Part shown: piece after piece, positions 47,380-60,796 of the stretch | Numbering within the stretch: the first letter of the stretch is position 1 | Layout: each line of letters begins with the position of its first letter | Assembly: GCA_963969495.1 (NCBI GenBank) | Contig: OZ018324.1 | Location: 157,340,172 to 157,404,171, forward strand | Origin: Ceratothoa steindachneri | Taxonomy: Eukaryota > Arthropoda > Malacostraca > Isopoda > Cymothoidae | DNA: 64,000 nucleotides | Reading direction: 5' to 3' | Translations under genes and position numbers: made by a program | Notes under the pieces: model-generated | The model's input: only the letters and a program-made list of their open reading frames with translations | Database searches by the model: none | Told to the model about the DNA's origin: nothing

Positions 47380-50215
47380 CCGCTTGCAAAGAATATGGAA
47401 AAAAGAAATTTAAAAATTTTACAGATAAATGCAAACTGATGGAAAGCTAAACAAAAGAATTAGGGCAATACAGTGGGAAGAAATAAATATTTGTACACTT
47501 TCAAAATTCAACTTTAATAGACTTCCAACCAATTAAACTTCATAAAAGTTACACAATAGATGTATATTAATGTAAAGTTAAAAGTTCTGTGGACAAAAAG
47601 GCGTGAAACACAATTGATATTCACTAAAATTTAAATTAATGATAAGAGAGATGAAATAAGTTTTCGTACAGAAATATAACCTAATGAGATTTATTTTTAA
47701 AACACATGAAAGATATACTATTAGCTGTGACGATGCAAAGAAGCTTCTAGAAGGTTCTAATAATATCTACAGCATTCAACAGTAAAGACATTTCCGCAGT
47801 AAACATACGTTATCATGGCGGAGAATAAATAAATCTCCAATGACCAAAAAATTGGCGATCTTGAAGCTTCATACTGATGGGCTGAGCTACCGGAAGATAT
47901 CCAAGCAGCTGAAAATACCTTTTAGCACCATTGGCTCTGTCATTCTGAAGTGGAAAAAGGTGGGAGCCATCGACAACCTTCAACGTTCAGGTGCTCCTCG
48001 AAAGATTTCCTCCAAAGCTTCTCGTGTAATACTAAGGAAGATTAGAGCTGCCCGTAAGGAAATTCAAGATGACCTACTGGCGGAAGGAACGTCGATCACA
48101 AAGTGAAACATCAGTAATGAATTGAACTGGTATGATTTTAAGTCGCGCAGGCCAAGAAAGACACCTCTGCTGCTGAAGAGACATAGAGCTGAAAGGTTGA
48201 AATTCGCACGTGAGCATTTGGAGAAGCCTGCTGAGTACTGGGATAATATCCTGTAGTCAGACGAGATAAAAATATAATTGTTTGGTCGTAACTATGGCCG
48301 TCCTGTATGTAGGAAAGACCGCAGTACCTAAACTCTAAGAACACCATCCCTACCATGAAGTTTGGGGGAAGTAGCAACATAGTGTGGGGGTGTTTCTCAT
48401 CTATCGGTGCCGGTAATATCCACATCATAGATGGGACAATGAATTCGGTAATGTACAGAGACATTTGAGAAGAACATCTGTTCCTTTCTGCAGCGAAGCT
48501 TGGACTTGTAACAAGTCCAGATTCTTAAGGAGAAATGGAATGCGCATCACAAAGTTGACTTGGAGCAATACAAAAGAGAATTAGGAACCTATGTTTTGAG
48601 CAGAGTCAACGAAGCTATATTAGTGAAAATTGACGACGAAATAAACACAATAAGGATTACTATAGAAGCAGTCAATAAAAAAGTTATCCATACAATAGCA
48701 TACAAATCAATAAAATTCTTCAAATGTACCTAAAGAGAGGAAAAAGAAGAACCTAGAAATAAAATAAATAAATGAAAGCATCGTGAGGAATGCACCAACA
48801 AGGGGAAAATACTAATGAGAAAAAAGAGAAAATTGGTTGGACAATTATCGAAAAACAAAAGAAAAACTGGAACGAAGCTATACAAAACATCATCAATGAA
48901 ATAATACTTAGAGAATTTATGGGAAATAAAACGAACGCGAGTTACCGAAAGCAAGAGAAAGATGAAACTAAGAGACAATTACAAAGTAAACTTTGAAAAT
49001 AAAATAGTGAATATTCTAAACAGACAAATAAAGAGAACATACCCATCACTACTTCCAAGAGGAAAGAAACACCAACGAGAGAACCGACGCAAAAATCACC
49101 ACCAATGAATTAATGGATACCATTCCCAACTTTAAAGAAAAGGCACCAGGTAAATCCGCCTCACTAGGAAAATCTATATTGAAGCCGAACATAATACATA
49201 TACTTGAGGGACTAACAAATATATATATAGTCCGGATGGACTAAAGATGGCGAAAAGGATGTTCATTCTGAAGCATGAAAAACTTCCACACAGGTGTAAT
49301 GTTATCGCCCAATTTCCCTTTGCAACTTCATCGGGAAAGTATTCGATAAAATACTCACTTTAAGATGATCCGAAGAAATATCTAAATGAAAATAAAATTT
49401 TAAACAACATTTGGCTTCAGGAAGAACAAAAACGCAGAGATAGCCCTCAGTGTCATACTGAAAAAAAATAGTAAGGCAAAGGGCGAAAAGGTAAACTTGG
49501 ATTAAGACTGCTGGGGCATATCTAAAGTATTCGACAAAGTATGGAAAAGGAGTCTAAGACCAAACAACATAATAGAAGTGATGTTATGTGAATATGTTAT
49601 GGAGAGTTATGCATATATACATACGGGAAATAACCAAGAAAAAAGTATAGGCTGGAAGCTGAGCTTCACCAAGAGGGCTGCCTGAATACACAGTTCGCCA
49701 AGGATGTAACACAATTAATTGTATGTCCACACGGAAATGTTCAAAAGCAGGAAAGAAGGACGGCAGTGAAATTATGAACATAACTTATTTATAAAAAAGT
49801 GGAAAGTAAGCACTAATAATTAAATTTAAGATGATACCAATATTTGGAAAGCAATTATGAGATATTTATGTTGACGGCGAATGATACAGGTACAGCACTG
49901 AAGGTAAGATGCCTGACCTAACTATCATATCCAGAAGTTACAAGAAGCACATAACCAAAACCGAATGGTTGCTAAAACTACCCTCAATTGGAAAAATAAG
50001 AAAATATGCACAGCTATATATAATACAAGCATCAAGAGTGCACTAGTAATTACAAGGTTGCAAAGTACACAAGATCCAGACAACATTTTAAAACTGCAAA
50101 AAATATAAAACAAAGCAGGATTATTAATTAAGAATACCAAAAGGGAAGAAATGAGAAAACAAAATGATCTACAAAAAGAACTTAATATCGAACCCTTGAA
50201 TAAAATAGATAAACA
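47380..50215 (+). pseudogene. Jockey-like LINE, heavily decayed, interrupted by a Tc1 element
   Basis: A start-of-endonuclease motif, LKILQINAN, is at about 47410. After the Tc1 insertion the LINE continues from about 48530. Around 49140 KEKAPGKSAS and at 49180 a PNIIHILEGLTNIY block resemble the pre-core region of the LINE at 56.7 kb. A GKYSI region follows near 49330. ISKVFDKVWKRSL at 49520 is the RT motif with a catalytic aspartate position, and ILKLQKI..NKAGLLIKNTK at 50080 corresponds to the LQRVQNKALR block at the C-terminus. Many stops prevent any product. The end leads directly to the ACAAGGTCTGCTGAC lead of the 128-bp array. Confidence 0.7.
47840..48515 (+). pseudogene. Tc1-like transposase, second lineage, inserted in the LINE
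   Basis: The frame begins KKLAILKLHTDGLSYRKISK and QLKIPFSTIGSVILKWKKVG, a paired helix-turn-helix DNA-binding region with a GAPRKISSKASR linker. It goes on with KTPLLLKRHRAERLKFAREH and a WDNIL(stop)SDEIKI block, whose SDE holds the first aspartate, then GRPVCRK and KFGGSSNIVWGCFSSIGAGN. The element is cut off about 48515 before the second and third catalytic sites. It has several in-frame stops. It resembles the vertebrate-fish type of Tc1 more than the relic at 29 kb. Confidence 0.85.
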
Positions 50216-50960
50216 AGGTCTGCTGACGAAAGTCAGGTGCTCTCACTTATTCTAATTTATGACCATACGACTTTCAAAACTTTCAATAACTCCCTGATTA
50301 ACCTTAGGAGTACCTTGTGAATTCTATCATTCGAAAGACAATGTAAAACAACATAAGGGTTTGAAATTTCGTTAGAATCGGCCAAATAGTAATGATGTTA
50401 TTTCCCAAACAAAATAATTCCCTGGCTATTCGTGGAAAGACTTTGACAAGTAAATCATTCGAAAGAGAATGTAAAACATTATAAGGGTGTCAAATATCGT
50501 TAGAATGAAGGAATAGTTATGATGTTTTTTTTTTCAAAGCAAAATAGTTCCATGGGAGGACTTTGGCAATTATATCGTCCGAAAGAGAATATAAAACAAC
50601 ATTAGGGTTTCAAATTTCGTTAGAATTGGCCAAATAATTATGATGTTATTGCCAAAACAAAATAATTTACGAGCTAACTTTTAGAAGACTTTGGCAATCA
50701 TATCATTCGAAAGAGAATTTAAAATAATACAAGGGTTTCAAATTTAATTATTTCCAAAACAAAATTGTTCCCTGGCTAACCTTGAGAGGACTTTGGCAAT
50801 TATATAATTCGAAAGAGAATGTAAAATAACATAAGGGTTTCAAATTTCGTTAGAATCACCCGAATAGTTACGATGTTATTACCTAAACAAAAAAAAAGAA
50901 AAACAAGGACCCACCGATCGACCTAACATAAGGCGATATAGAGTCACATGCGACTAAAGC
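50216..50960. repeat. 128-bp tandem array, five units, with composite flanks
   Basis: Unit starts (TCGAAAGA) fall at about 50331, 50459, 50579, 50707 and 50809, so the step is 128 bp with two shortened units. Typical strings are TTTCGTTAGAATCGG, TGATGTTATTGCCAAAAC and GGACTTTGGCAATTATAT. The left edge carries the ACAAGGTCTGCTGAC lead and the right edge a GACCCACCGATCGACCTA..GAGTC motif. Both also flank the 28.3-kb array, so the block travels as one unit. Confidence 0.85.
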
Positions 50961-52611
50961 AAGGGAACAGAATTAGGGAAAATACAATAGGAAGAAATTT
51001 TCGATGAACATGCCAATCAGATAGCTCCACGGGCACAAGCGGGAGAGCACCTCCTGTCCCCGAGCTACACAACAAACGCGGACCAAGACAAAGAGTAAAC
51101 TATATACAAATAAAGCTAAATCAGGACAACCTAAACGAGCCATTTGGTTTACGAATGATAAATAAATAATTTCTGAATTTGTAAGATATCCAAAGAATAA
51201 CACTGTGGAGAGACAATCGAACCAAAACTAAATACGAGATAAAAGTAGGAAAAGAAGAAAACAAAACAAAATAACCTAAATTAAAAATGCAAACTACCCC
51301 CCCCCCTGCACCAAAAACAAACAAGAAGTGAATACGAATATAGGAACTGAGAAATAATAATTAAATAATACTATTATATAAATTATTACATTAGAGCAGA
51401 AAATGAAGAATGCGAGAAATAACAACTCGTAATAAACTCGTATTAAACACTAATAATACTGAACAGACTAAAAATCAAACACACGCACAGAACAAACATT
51501 ATATCCTTACTCCCAAATTTAACTCTAAATACGTGTGTCAGAGATTAGCATGACCTCCACACAAACTTAAACTTCTCCCGCTTCCTTCTGTTTCCCGGTA
51601 TCACCTTTTCACTGTCGACGCAACGTGCTAAACATGGGAGAGGGACACTGTGGGCAGCATATAACGATTGGTAAGAGGTTAAAACATACGACACCGTAGT
51701 TCGGAACTCGAGTTCATTTATAGGGCCACCGACCTCCTAGATCAGCTGTTATGCCTCCTTCTTTATTTCTAGTTCAACTATCCTTACTCTTTCTTCCTCT
51801 CCCCCCTCCCACTCAGGTGGAGCCTAATAAGGCATTGTCGGGAAAAAGTTAAGACGACTAAAGGGGAATATCGGGCACTCATCGACATCCCCCCCTCCCG
51901 ACACCTCCCGGTGATTTGTATATTTTCCACCCCTCTTTCGTTTCCTTTCCAAAGTACTCTACGGCTGAATATGAAAGTCAATATATTCTGAGACTTGTCT
52001 CCTATTAAACTGTTTTCAAGGACATTACAGTAATTTATTGTATGTCATATGAATTCCCCAAGCTTGTATGAGTCAACCTTGGGCTTGTTTAAGTGTATAA
52101 TTAGTAAGGTGGATGGCATAAATTCCTCAGGGGAGTAAATGTATCGATGTTGTTATTACCCATAAAAGAACTTTGATACTAAATTACCTTGACCTCAGAA
52201 GCTTATTTGCACTTACTTTCCATCAAATTCGATTGACTCTGAATAAATTACAAAGCGGTCATATTCTGCTTATCAATATGAAGGCATTATGTTCTGCGGT
52301 AACCAGATCACACGGTAAGGAAATATTCTCCTTAACCTTTAAAGCGAAGATTACCCGATTCGCTGCATGGCGAATTATAGTTCCAATTATAGTTCCAAGC
52401 ACTTTCCCGTTTATTTAACAAGGCTTCATTAAGGAAATCACCTATAAACAGAAGCAAACAAACTAGTACAGTGGAGAAAAGGGGGGTAGAGCCAGAATTC
52501 ATTATGGACAGATTTTCCTATTTTGTTCCTGGTTAATGTTATAGTTCGAGAAGTGTGCAATGCAAACACATTTAGAAACCACTTGAAAAGAAAAGTACTA
52601 TGATGCCCAAG
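50961..52611. other. Unassigned; short LINE-like echo at its start
   Basis: 50960-51000 resembles 47452-47490 (GAATTAGG.....TACAATAGGAAGAAAT), so a second fragment of the 47.4-kb LINE may begin here. Nothing else is recognised. Poly-C occurs at 51297-51306. Confidence 0.35.
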
Positions 52612-53215
52612 TATCAGGTTGGTACCAAAGTAACATCCGGTTTTAGGGCACATATTAAAAATGAAAAACAATTATGGACTATGAAAATATTTAATCATAA
52701 ACATAACCTCCATTGCTTTTTAGAACCTCATTCCATCTGTCAATAAACCTATAAATGCCACGTTGTAAAATTCTTTACGTTTTGATGCAAAATATAAAGC
52801 AATATCCCACCATGCAGTCAACATGATCTTTTTTGAGTGAAGTCCTCGTCTCGGTTGTTGAGAAATTGTGCTTCCATGACTGATCCTAGAAAGACGGCGT
52901 TTAGCATTATGATAAAGGAACATCTTCTTATTCACCAGTAAAAATCCCTTGATAAAATGGTGTCTGAAGGTGTTGTGAAAGCAATTACTCATATCAGGCA
53001 GATTCACCGTTGAGAGTTTGTACCGGTCCGATTTCCTAAACACTGGAACCTTTTCAATCCTTTTTGATTGGCGTAGACAGTTGAGGGGTTGCGTGGAATT
53101 ATTCTGAGAGGTCCCTCGAAGTTGTAGCAAGAATCGTTGTGACAACAACTTCTAACTATTTGGAATCAAGTTGTTTGGAAGACCTCATCTTGGTCCCTCT
53201 TTTAGACTGAAATCC
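52612..53215 (-). pseudogene. Mariner transposase relic with one terminal repeat
   Basis: The lower end carries TATCAGGTTGGTACCAAAGT, similar in style to Hsmar-type mariner ends. The minus frame 52720-53148 has LLVNKKMFLYHNAKRRLSRI, HGSTISQQPRRGLHSKKIML and TAWWDIA, matching the mariner stretch from the first catalytic site (normally GDEKW, here NKKMF) through the HSKK.ML..WWD block. A second frame upstream has QLSTV-like and N..TPQTV-like helix-turn-helix traces. The N-terminus and the opposite terminal repeat are missing. It is inactive. Confidence 0.78.
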
Positions 53216-55700
53216 ACACTTCAGAAATGAGAAAACCGCCTCTTGCCTCTTCTTTCATTTACTGCATTATCCCCACAAGAGCTCTGGATGTATTTTTCCG
53301 TTGTATTCGCATTGGCCCAGAGTAATGGGGGGGGGGGGAGATGGGCGTGCTTTAGGTACATGTACAACTTGTACGCTTTTGCTCTTGTAGATTTATAGTA
53401 CTCCTTCCAGTTAAATTATTCAGAGCGGACGAGGATTGCTACGCTAATACTGAGCCACGCAGGGCCACGCACACAGACAATCACAACACCGCTGTCATTC
53501 ACTTGCCCTCTTCACATCACAACATACTCACTCTCTTCTCCGTTCTAGACCCCGACCGATGCAATATTAGTATCTACTACAGAGGTACTCACTCCCAAAA
53601 CATGGAGTACTAGTTCCCCTTGGGGAGGTATTCACTGAGTATTCACATACCCCGGACACGAAAGAGGTGTTCCTCTAGGGTCAGGAAGGGCTCCGCGGTC
53701 GATGTTTGGTGCCATTATGCAATATTACCCGAAAACCTCCTCCCTCCCCCAAGAGGACAGGCACCTGGTGAATTCGGGACTGCCAGCGATTGTCATGCTG
53801 ATCTCTATGTAAATTTCATTATCCGTTCGTATGAATACGTTCATTATGCAATGGATGGATGAAATAACTTAATACTACTAATATTAACTATTACCTTTAT
53901 TATTATTATTACTAGGAGGATTGCAATCATTATTCCTTTTTCCAGCTGATCTACATCTCTCTCCATCTTCCCCACAATTATTTATCTTGTACATTGATTA
54001 AACCCTCGTTGGTTACGTCTTTCTAATTAAGAATGCTAAACTAAAGACTTATAAATCTGCTTAAGGCGGGCTGGGGGTGAACCCCTCGGTGCCTTCAAGA
54101 CCCACTTCTTTGTCAAGCGTTCCCTTAGGTGGTAGTCAGACGCTTTACAAAAATACTTATAATTATTACTACTAATAATATTATTTAATTATTATTATAA
54201 TGATGATGAATATTATTAATAATTAATTAAAGGGGGCCATAAAATAACGCCATGACCTTGTCATTAACGCTTTTCCTTGTTTAATTAAGGAAGGCTACTA
54301 TTTGTGTCTCTGAATAAGGAACGACCCTTTTGCTTCCATGGCAACCATATTATTATTTACTTACTTTTACTTCTTACTTCTTCAAAGTGAGGTCGCGATG
54401 TATTGATATATATAAAAACACGCGAGTTTCCTCTTCTACTGCTCCAAACATCACTTCTTTTTCATAATAACTCTATTCTTTCTGAACATTTTCTCTCTCC
54501 CCCATACCTTCAGCTCTTTATCGCTCATATTTTTCACGTCCTACTAAGTCATCTTACATGTTCTCCAAGTACCCTTATCTTTTGGTCGCTTCTAACATGT
54601 ATGTTCCTTAACATAAATCTAGTGTAAAAATCCGAACCTAAAATAATATTAAAGTTTTCTGGGGTTTTTTCTCTTAACTGTGTCTCTTTTTCTTCTCTCC
54701 CAAAGTCTTTTGAGCAAATATTGGCCAATAGGAAAAAATCAAGCCTAAAATATTGTTATCTCATAGTCTTAATTGAGACATTGAACTTTGGTGCAAATAT
54801 ATTGTATAAATGGACGTCTCCACTCTATGGACAAGAAAAAAGGAAGAAAAAGAAAGGAAAAGAAAAGAGCGAAAGAAAGGGAAGAAAATAAAAGGAAAAA
54901 AAGTCTTATTCGTTCAGCGCACTCCCATCGGTACAGAACCGTCACTTCCTCTTCCTTGGAGCTGAGAGACCTCAAGAATTCCTCGTAGCCTGGGAAGTTA
55001 ACGGAGCCTTTAAGAACTTCAGTCCATCTACACTTTTATTTTTTACCTACTCACCCATCCTCGACGGGAAATTCTCCAAGAGATAATACTTCTTCGCCTT
55101 CTTTTCCTTTTGTTCCACGGGGGACTCTTCGGGACATAGTCTAACCATGTCTAGCTATACTCACATCTTCCCCTTCCCCCTGTGCTCTGATCATGAAGGA
55201 GGTTCGGCCATACACTCCTTTTTTAAAATATGCCCGTCAATTGAAGAGGCATAATTTGATGTGCGGGAAAAGGCAGGTTTGAGGGATAGCTCACTGTAGA
55301 ATTCGGCGCGTCATAGGATAACCTTAAGGCAGTTCTAGGACCCATAACCCTTGTGGTCTGGCCAAGAGCAGAGAGAAACATACAACTGCCTCTGTGAAAG
55401 CGGGATGCAGTTTCGATATCCGAACCACTCGAGGGACAGCACTGCCGGGAAGTGGCAGTTGATTCTACTACTTCCGATCATCAAACCTGGCACAATTCAT
55501 CCTCTAGGTGAGTCCGATCCGAGTGCATCCATCCATTCATCCATTCATCATCCTTTCATCATCTTTATTCGCTCAGAGAGAGCCCTGGGTTATAGATCTA
55601 GAGCGCGAAAGAGTGAGGGGGAACCTCACATAACTACAGTTAATACACAAATTAAGAAAAAACAACAAAAACACACACACCATAAATTGCCACCGTAACA
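53216..55700. other. No gene recognised
   Basis: Contains ATT-rich simple sequence (53870-54230), an A/G-rich lysine-coding run at 54830-54900 and a CATC/CATT run near 55530. No supported coding region or element end. Confidence 0.45.
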
Positions 55701-55730
55701 TAATCCTTTCTCCAGGCAAAACGCAGATAG

Positions 55731-57650
55731 GTGAAGAGAAAAGAGAACCAAAAGCCAAGGATTCCGAGGAGAGGGGAAGGCCTTTTCCTCTTCCCCAGGA
55801 TGGATCTCACCGGCACAACTAGAATCCCACTCAGTGAAACCAAGATCAAAAAGCCAACAATGAAGAAGGCAAGATCTGCGTTATTCCAAGAACTCAAGGT
55901 AGCCCTTATCAAATCCATCGAAGTGCCCTCTGGCTGCGTCACCATTTACACGGGCAGCTCGGATGTAGGTCAAATATTGTCATCACCCGGTGCCATTCCT
56001 CGAACCTCGAAGACGCAATCCTGGAATAAATGCAGAGCTCGAAATAATACAAAATGCACTATTGCAGGCCGACAAAGAATCCGTCCACTTGGCGAGTTAA
56101 AAAAACTGACCATAGGCCAGATGGACGTGGAAAATGAACTCCATGACGTCATACGTCGTGTTCGGATCGTGGGAGCAAACAGGAATTTCTTCTTCGAATG
56201 ATGAAACTAAAGACAGGGGTAATCTTTACCATTAGCAGGAAGAAGTTTGAAACAACAAAATTGCGGAGTTGGACCAATAAGCACCACCCAAGGAATTCTA
56301 AAAAACTGTTAAAAATTAAGAGAGAGCACCCCCCCCCCCCTCCCCCAGAGAACAAAATTGAAATGAGAGGTGAAATTGGAAAACATCGTTGAAACGAGGG
56401 ATATCGAAGGGAAATTGAAGAATACTGGGTGAATATCTCCAATATTAACCCAGAAGAAAACCTTAACTTCAACCTAGACCAGGAAGAGAGAGTAATTAAT
56501 GAGTCAAACAGGGAATTCATAAAACACTCACAGCATGAGTTGTACTCGGCGAGACAAGAACTCTCTCGAGTGTGTGTGGGAGAGGGGGTCAATTACGAAG
56601 ACCCCACTAGAAAACGTACTCCACTCCTTTAAGCAATGAGCCCCTGGGTACTCGGGTCTCACCGAACCAAACGATGAAAAGGCTCCCCCTCCCCCTAACA
56701 TCATAGAGGGATTAACAAATGTCCTTGACGCGTGTCTGAATACTGGTTACTTCTCCGTCAGCCTTAAAATAGCTGAAATGAGGTTCATTCCTGAGGCTGG
56801 TAAGCCCTAGTACAGAGTCGAAAACTTTCGCCGAATTTCAGTGTTAGAAATATTGGGTAAAGCATTCGAACAAATCGGAACGCTAATCAAACATCTAGAA
56901 GAAAGGAAGCTGCACAATGCAAGCCAATGTGGGTTCAATAAAAAAAGAGAAGCACCGAAATGGCAATTGCAATAATCATCCCAAATGCAAAATCAAGATC
57001 TGGAAGAGCAAGCGTTGACGTAGTTTGTGCCCAAAGCATTCAACATATTATGGCAGCACGGAAGGCAACCTTGTAAGGCTCCTTAGTAATTACATGCTCG
57101 AGCGAAACGCGTTCATTTCGATCGAACGGCAGACACCAGCTGTGCTTGCAGCACAGCTGATGTCTGTCCCCCACACTGTATTCCCTATACACAGCAGACA
57201 TGTCTCCTAATCCACCATTAATCTACAATTTTCCGGCGATGTGACACAAATAATTGCGGATCCTTGGAGGAATCCAACCCTAAAAGCAAGAATCATGTCT
57301 CGTGAAATCGTCAACATTAACGATTATAAGATATAGAAAATCCAAACCAACAAAGATAAATTCACCGTCATCTCTCTCTTCAAAAGGAAAACTGACGTCA
57401 TTAACACGGAAGAGAGTAGTTACAAGTACAGAAGTTAAGGGGGATATTCGGCCTCAAACTAATTTCATCTGGTCACTCCAAACACGTATATAACTGAACA
57501 AGAAAAACAAAAGGATACATTTGCAATTGTTCATTCCACTCTCCGATACCCAGCTACCACTCTATTCACATCGTCCTGATACAGCATCGTCAAACTACAA
57601 AGGGTGCAAAATAAAGCACTCCGCATTATAATGGGGAGAGGTACGAGTAG
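55731..57650 (+). pseudogene. Jockey-like LINE relic
   Basis: A 156-codon frame (55731-56201) precedes clear RT sequence and may be the endonuclease-RT linker, though I see no catalytic motif in it. From 56600 onward, across frames: PLENVLHSFKQ.APGYSGLT, NIIEGLTNVLDACLNTGYFS, LKIAEMRFIPEAGKP, ENFRRISVLEILGKAFE and LHNASQCGF, the conserved first RT blocks. Near 57590 VKLQRVQNKALRIIMG marks the C-terminal block. Its motifs closely resemble those of the minus-strand LINE at 36 kb (LNTGYFS, FIPKG). There are many stops, so no product. Confidence 0.75.
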
Positions 57651-57754
57651 ATGAGAGCGCTTCAGAAGCTCGGCAATCTTAGCCACGGGTAAGATCGGTC
57701 CTCTTAACCCACCTATAGGTCTACTTCAGACCTATAGGTGAGGGAAGAGTCTTC

Positions 57755-58362
57755 TGATCAAAAAACGCCGAAGCTCCATACCGCCCCCCTCTAGTTACAT
57801 ACCGACTTGAAAATTTGTGTGTCCTCAGGCTAAACATCTTTCTGTATTCATAATTTTCCAGCAATTGAAAATGACGGATATTTCCGTCGAAACCTGGTTT
57901 CACAAATAAATCGATCCTAATACTGTGGTTTCTTTCCTGCATTTCCACGGCACATGTCGCATTTGTGTTGAAGGAACACAAATGCCCCATGCGCCATGGA
58001 AGTTTTTCTTCTAGTTTGTTTCTCCACATGTCAAATGAAAACCATTCTATTAACATTGATAATGCAAAGTTAATTTAGAATTCTCACGATTATATACATA
58101 GGCTTCAAATAAAATCAGCTCTTATAAAGGAAATTCAAAACTTAAACACTTCCGATGGACAATTCAACACTAATCCCTTGATAAGTAGGAGATTTGTCCT
58201 TCATCTTCTCAAAGTAAATTTGTGTACCCTTAGGTTAAGCATCTCTGATTCATTAGTTTACCAGCGATTGAAGATGGCGGAGGTCTCCGTCGAAACCTGG
58301 TTTCGCAACTAAATTGATCCTGTCACTGTGATTTCTTTCTGGCATATATATATATATATATA
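57755..58362 (+). repeat. Two direct copies of a Penelope-type tail, second one ending in (TA)n
   Basis: About 57800-57942 and 58212-58345 share TTTGTGTNCCCTNAGGNTAA, CGTCGAAACCTGGTTTC and GATTTCTTTC in the same order. The second copy runs straight into (TA)n at 58342-58362. The opposed CCGNCA..TCCGTCGAAACCTGG hairpin style resembles Penelope-like 3' tails, as at 9641 and 61615. No nuclease or RT motif is attached. Confidence 0.55.
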
Positions 58363-58526
58363 TGAAAAATATCTCCTCAGGATAAATGTTACTTAAAGGA
58401 ATTTTTATACCATATCTTTTTACCCGCTCATAGGATTTGCATCTCTGACTTAAGGCCGGCTGAGCGGGACTATGGAACATTAAGGAAATATTATTTGTTT
58501 TAGACTTTAATTATATACATGACAAT

Positions 58527-59017
58527 CAGGCGCGAATCTAGGAGGGGGGCTATAGGGGTGCCCATCCCCCCCCCACACACACACACAAACACAAATTTCA
58601 GACCCGTTTTTGTTTATATTTATTTTTTAAACCATACTTGTATTCTGCTATTCATAAAGAATTATGTAATAATATAGAATATATATAAAACCATTTTTTA
58701 AACCGTTGCAATCGAATCTATCTTATGCGATACATCTCTAAAATGGAGGTAAATCTCAAAAATAATTATTAAATTCATTAATATACCTGAGCTGAAGTTC
58801 AAAAACTACAATATGCCATAATTCATAATTTTCTAATGTGTGCCAAAAAATTCGGATATCACAGAGTTAGGGCTCATTCTTGGGTGAGTTACTGTTATTT
58901 ATTATGTATTATTATGTAAGATAACCATTATCAATCATCAATGTAATTTTCTTAAACTACTCAGAAGGAGGAATTCAGGTTAACCCCCCCCAATTTTTTA
59001 TCCTGAATCCGCCACCG
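58527..59017. mobile_element. Non-autonomous hAT-type element, copy 2, 491 bp
   Basis: Ends CAGGCGCGAATCTAGG and the inverted CGGTGGCGGATTCAGG. A perfect 8-bp duplication, ATGACAAT, flanks it at 58519-58526 and 59018-59025. It is collinear with the 40092-40549 copy, including the CATACTTGTATTCTGCTATT block and AATCTCAAAAATAATTATTA. A poly-C and (CA)n stretch near 58565 has expanded. Non-coding. Confidence 0.92.
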
Positions 59018-59025
59018 ATGACAAT

Positions 59026-60796
59026 TGTATCTAAGTCTAAGAGACAGGAGTTTATATTAAAGTAATGAATGGAATTTATACAAACACATTCCAAAATATT
59101 ACAGAAAATAGTATTGCTTCAAGTTGAAATGGAACGGGCGCTGTTTCAATTAATCACATGATCGAATGTGGTATGTATACAAACAGAGTGCTTTGTGCGT
59201 TATAAGTGCGTACGTTGATTAGATGTTGTTTTACGGGTTCATTTAAATCTTTTCTTGACTGTCCCATCTATACTTTTGGGTAATTCATACATTTTATAAA
59301 ATAAGCAAGCCTATTTTGGAACGAGAGTTGTTTAAAAAGAATGAAATACAGAGTGGAAAAATGCACGGCCAATATCGTATATTGGCTCAATGAGAGGAGA
59401 TTGCGCGATTCGATGTTCCATTTAAGTCTTGATTTGATTATTTTTCCAGCTATTTACACAGTCATGGTGCGGAGAGTTATTGACTTGCAGTTGCTGGGAT
59501 TAGATGGATTCTTTGGGTGCTTTAGAAATGGTAGCACTTTTGCTAGTCGCCCTTCATTTGGGAATAAGCCGTTGTTCCAAAGGTCGTTATATGTTGAGTC
59601 GGGAGAGATAGCTGAAGCAGCACGGCGATAAATTAGTGTATTCTGCCGGTGCGGTCTGTAACTCGGCCATGATAAAGGGATCATTGTACGGGAAATATTG
59701 GTTGTTTCGAATGAATGTCTCGGTTTGGGATCCTTTAGATGTGCTATACAATGAGGTGCCGATGGTGTTAGCAGTTTTTATTGGGTGTCTTATAAAGGGA
59801 TCAATTCATTGATTTAAGTATTGTTAGGTGTATGTGACTTGTCTTTCTTGATATCTATTTGATTCGTTCCTAGAACTTAGGTAGAGATGTCTCAGAAGTT
59901 ATGGTACTCGTAGATGCATATGACTGCCATGATTCACGGCGTGCGATTTTAAAAGTGCGACGGGCAACTGCGATGTCTCCTATGTTAAATAGTCTTTGGG
60001 CTCTAAAATGTTGGGGGCCTCTGTTGCGCTCCGTTTGGGCTTTTGTACATCTTTTGTTTTACCATGGAGTGGGGTTCCGTTGGTTTTAGAACGTACATCG
60101 GGGAATATGGTGAGCAGCGATTGTGTGTAGCTTTTGCGTGAAACGTTACCTAGATATCCTCTTGGTTAGCAAGTGTCTCAAGGATGCTGGGGATATTGAT
60201 GGGGTCTCATTCAAAGGTTTGTCTGTTTGCTCTGTTGTAGAACTAGAAACATGACTGAGATGCACTAGAAATTTTTGTTACCATTTGCAGGATTTAAGTT
60301 TCTTAATAATAATGAGGAAAGATTTCTGGGTTTTCTCCTGCTCAAGAGAATAAGGGGAAAAATTGTTCAAATATGAATGAAAATACTTTCTGTCTTTTTT
60401 TCTTTATTATTTTTGGTCAAACTTTCTAACCACAGAACACAGACACTTTTGACCAGGTACAAGGTAATTAATTATTTATAATAGCCCCATACATTTAAGT
60501 TTCTTTTATGCCTGAAAGCATAAAAGAGATTTCAAATTATTTCATGCTATCTACTTCCACGGTTTACCGTTGGATCGTCTAATTTTAGAAATATCCCCAA
60601 GAATCGGGCCGCGAATGACCTTCTGACCTTTGATATTTTGGGCTTCTATTTGCCAGAGACCCGCAGTCGATGGATCTTTCGCTACTTTATTCTCTTTTAG
60701 GCTCAATGAGTGCGAGAGAGAGGAGGGATTGGGAACTTATAAATAAACCAACACAGGTAGTTGGAGCAAAAGAAGAAAACGTTTCCGTTTAATGTG
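59026..60796. other. No gene recognised
   Basis: A plus frame at 59341-59631 (96 codons) shows no domain I know. Other frames are short. Confidence 0.4.

Noticed and set aside
54788..54988. Lysine/glutamate-rich plus frame
   Set aside because: Comes from an A/G-rich simple sequence.
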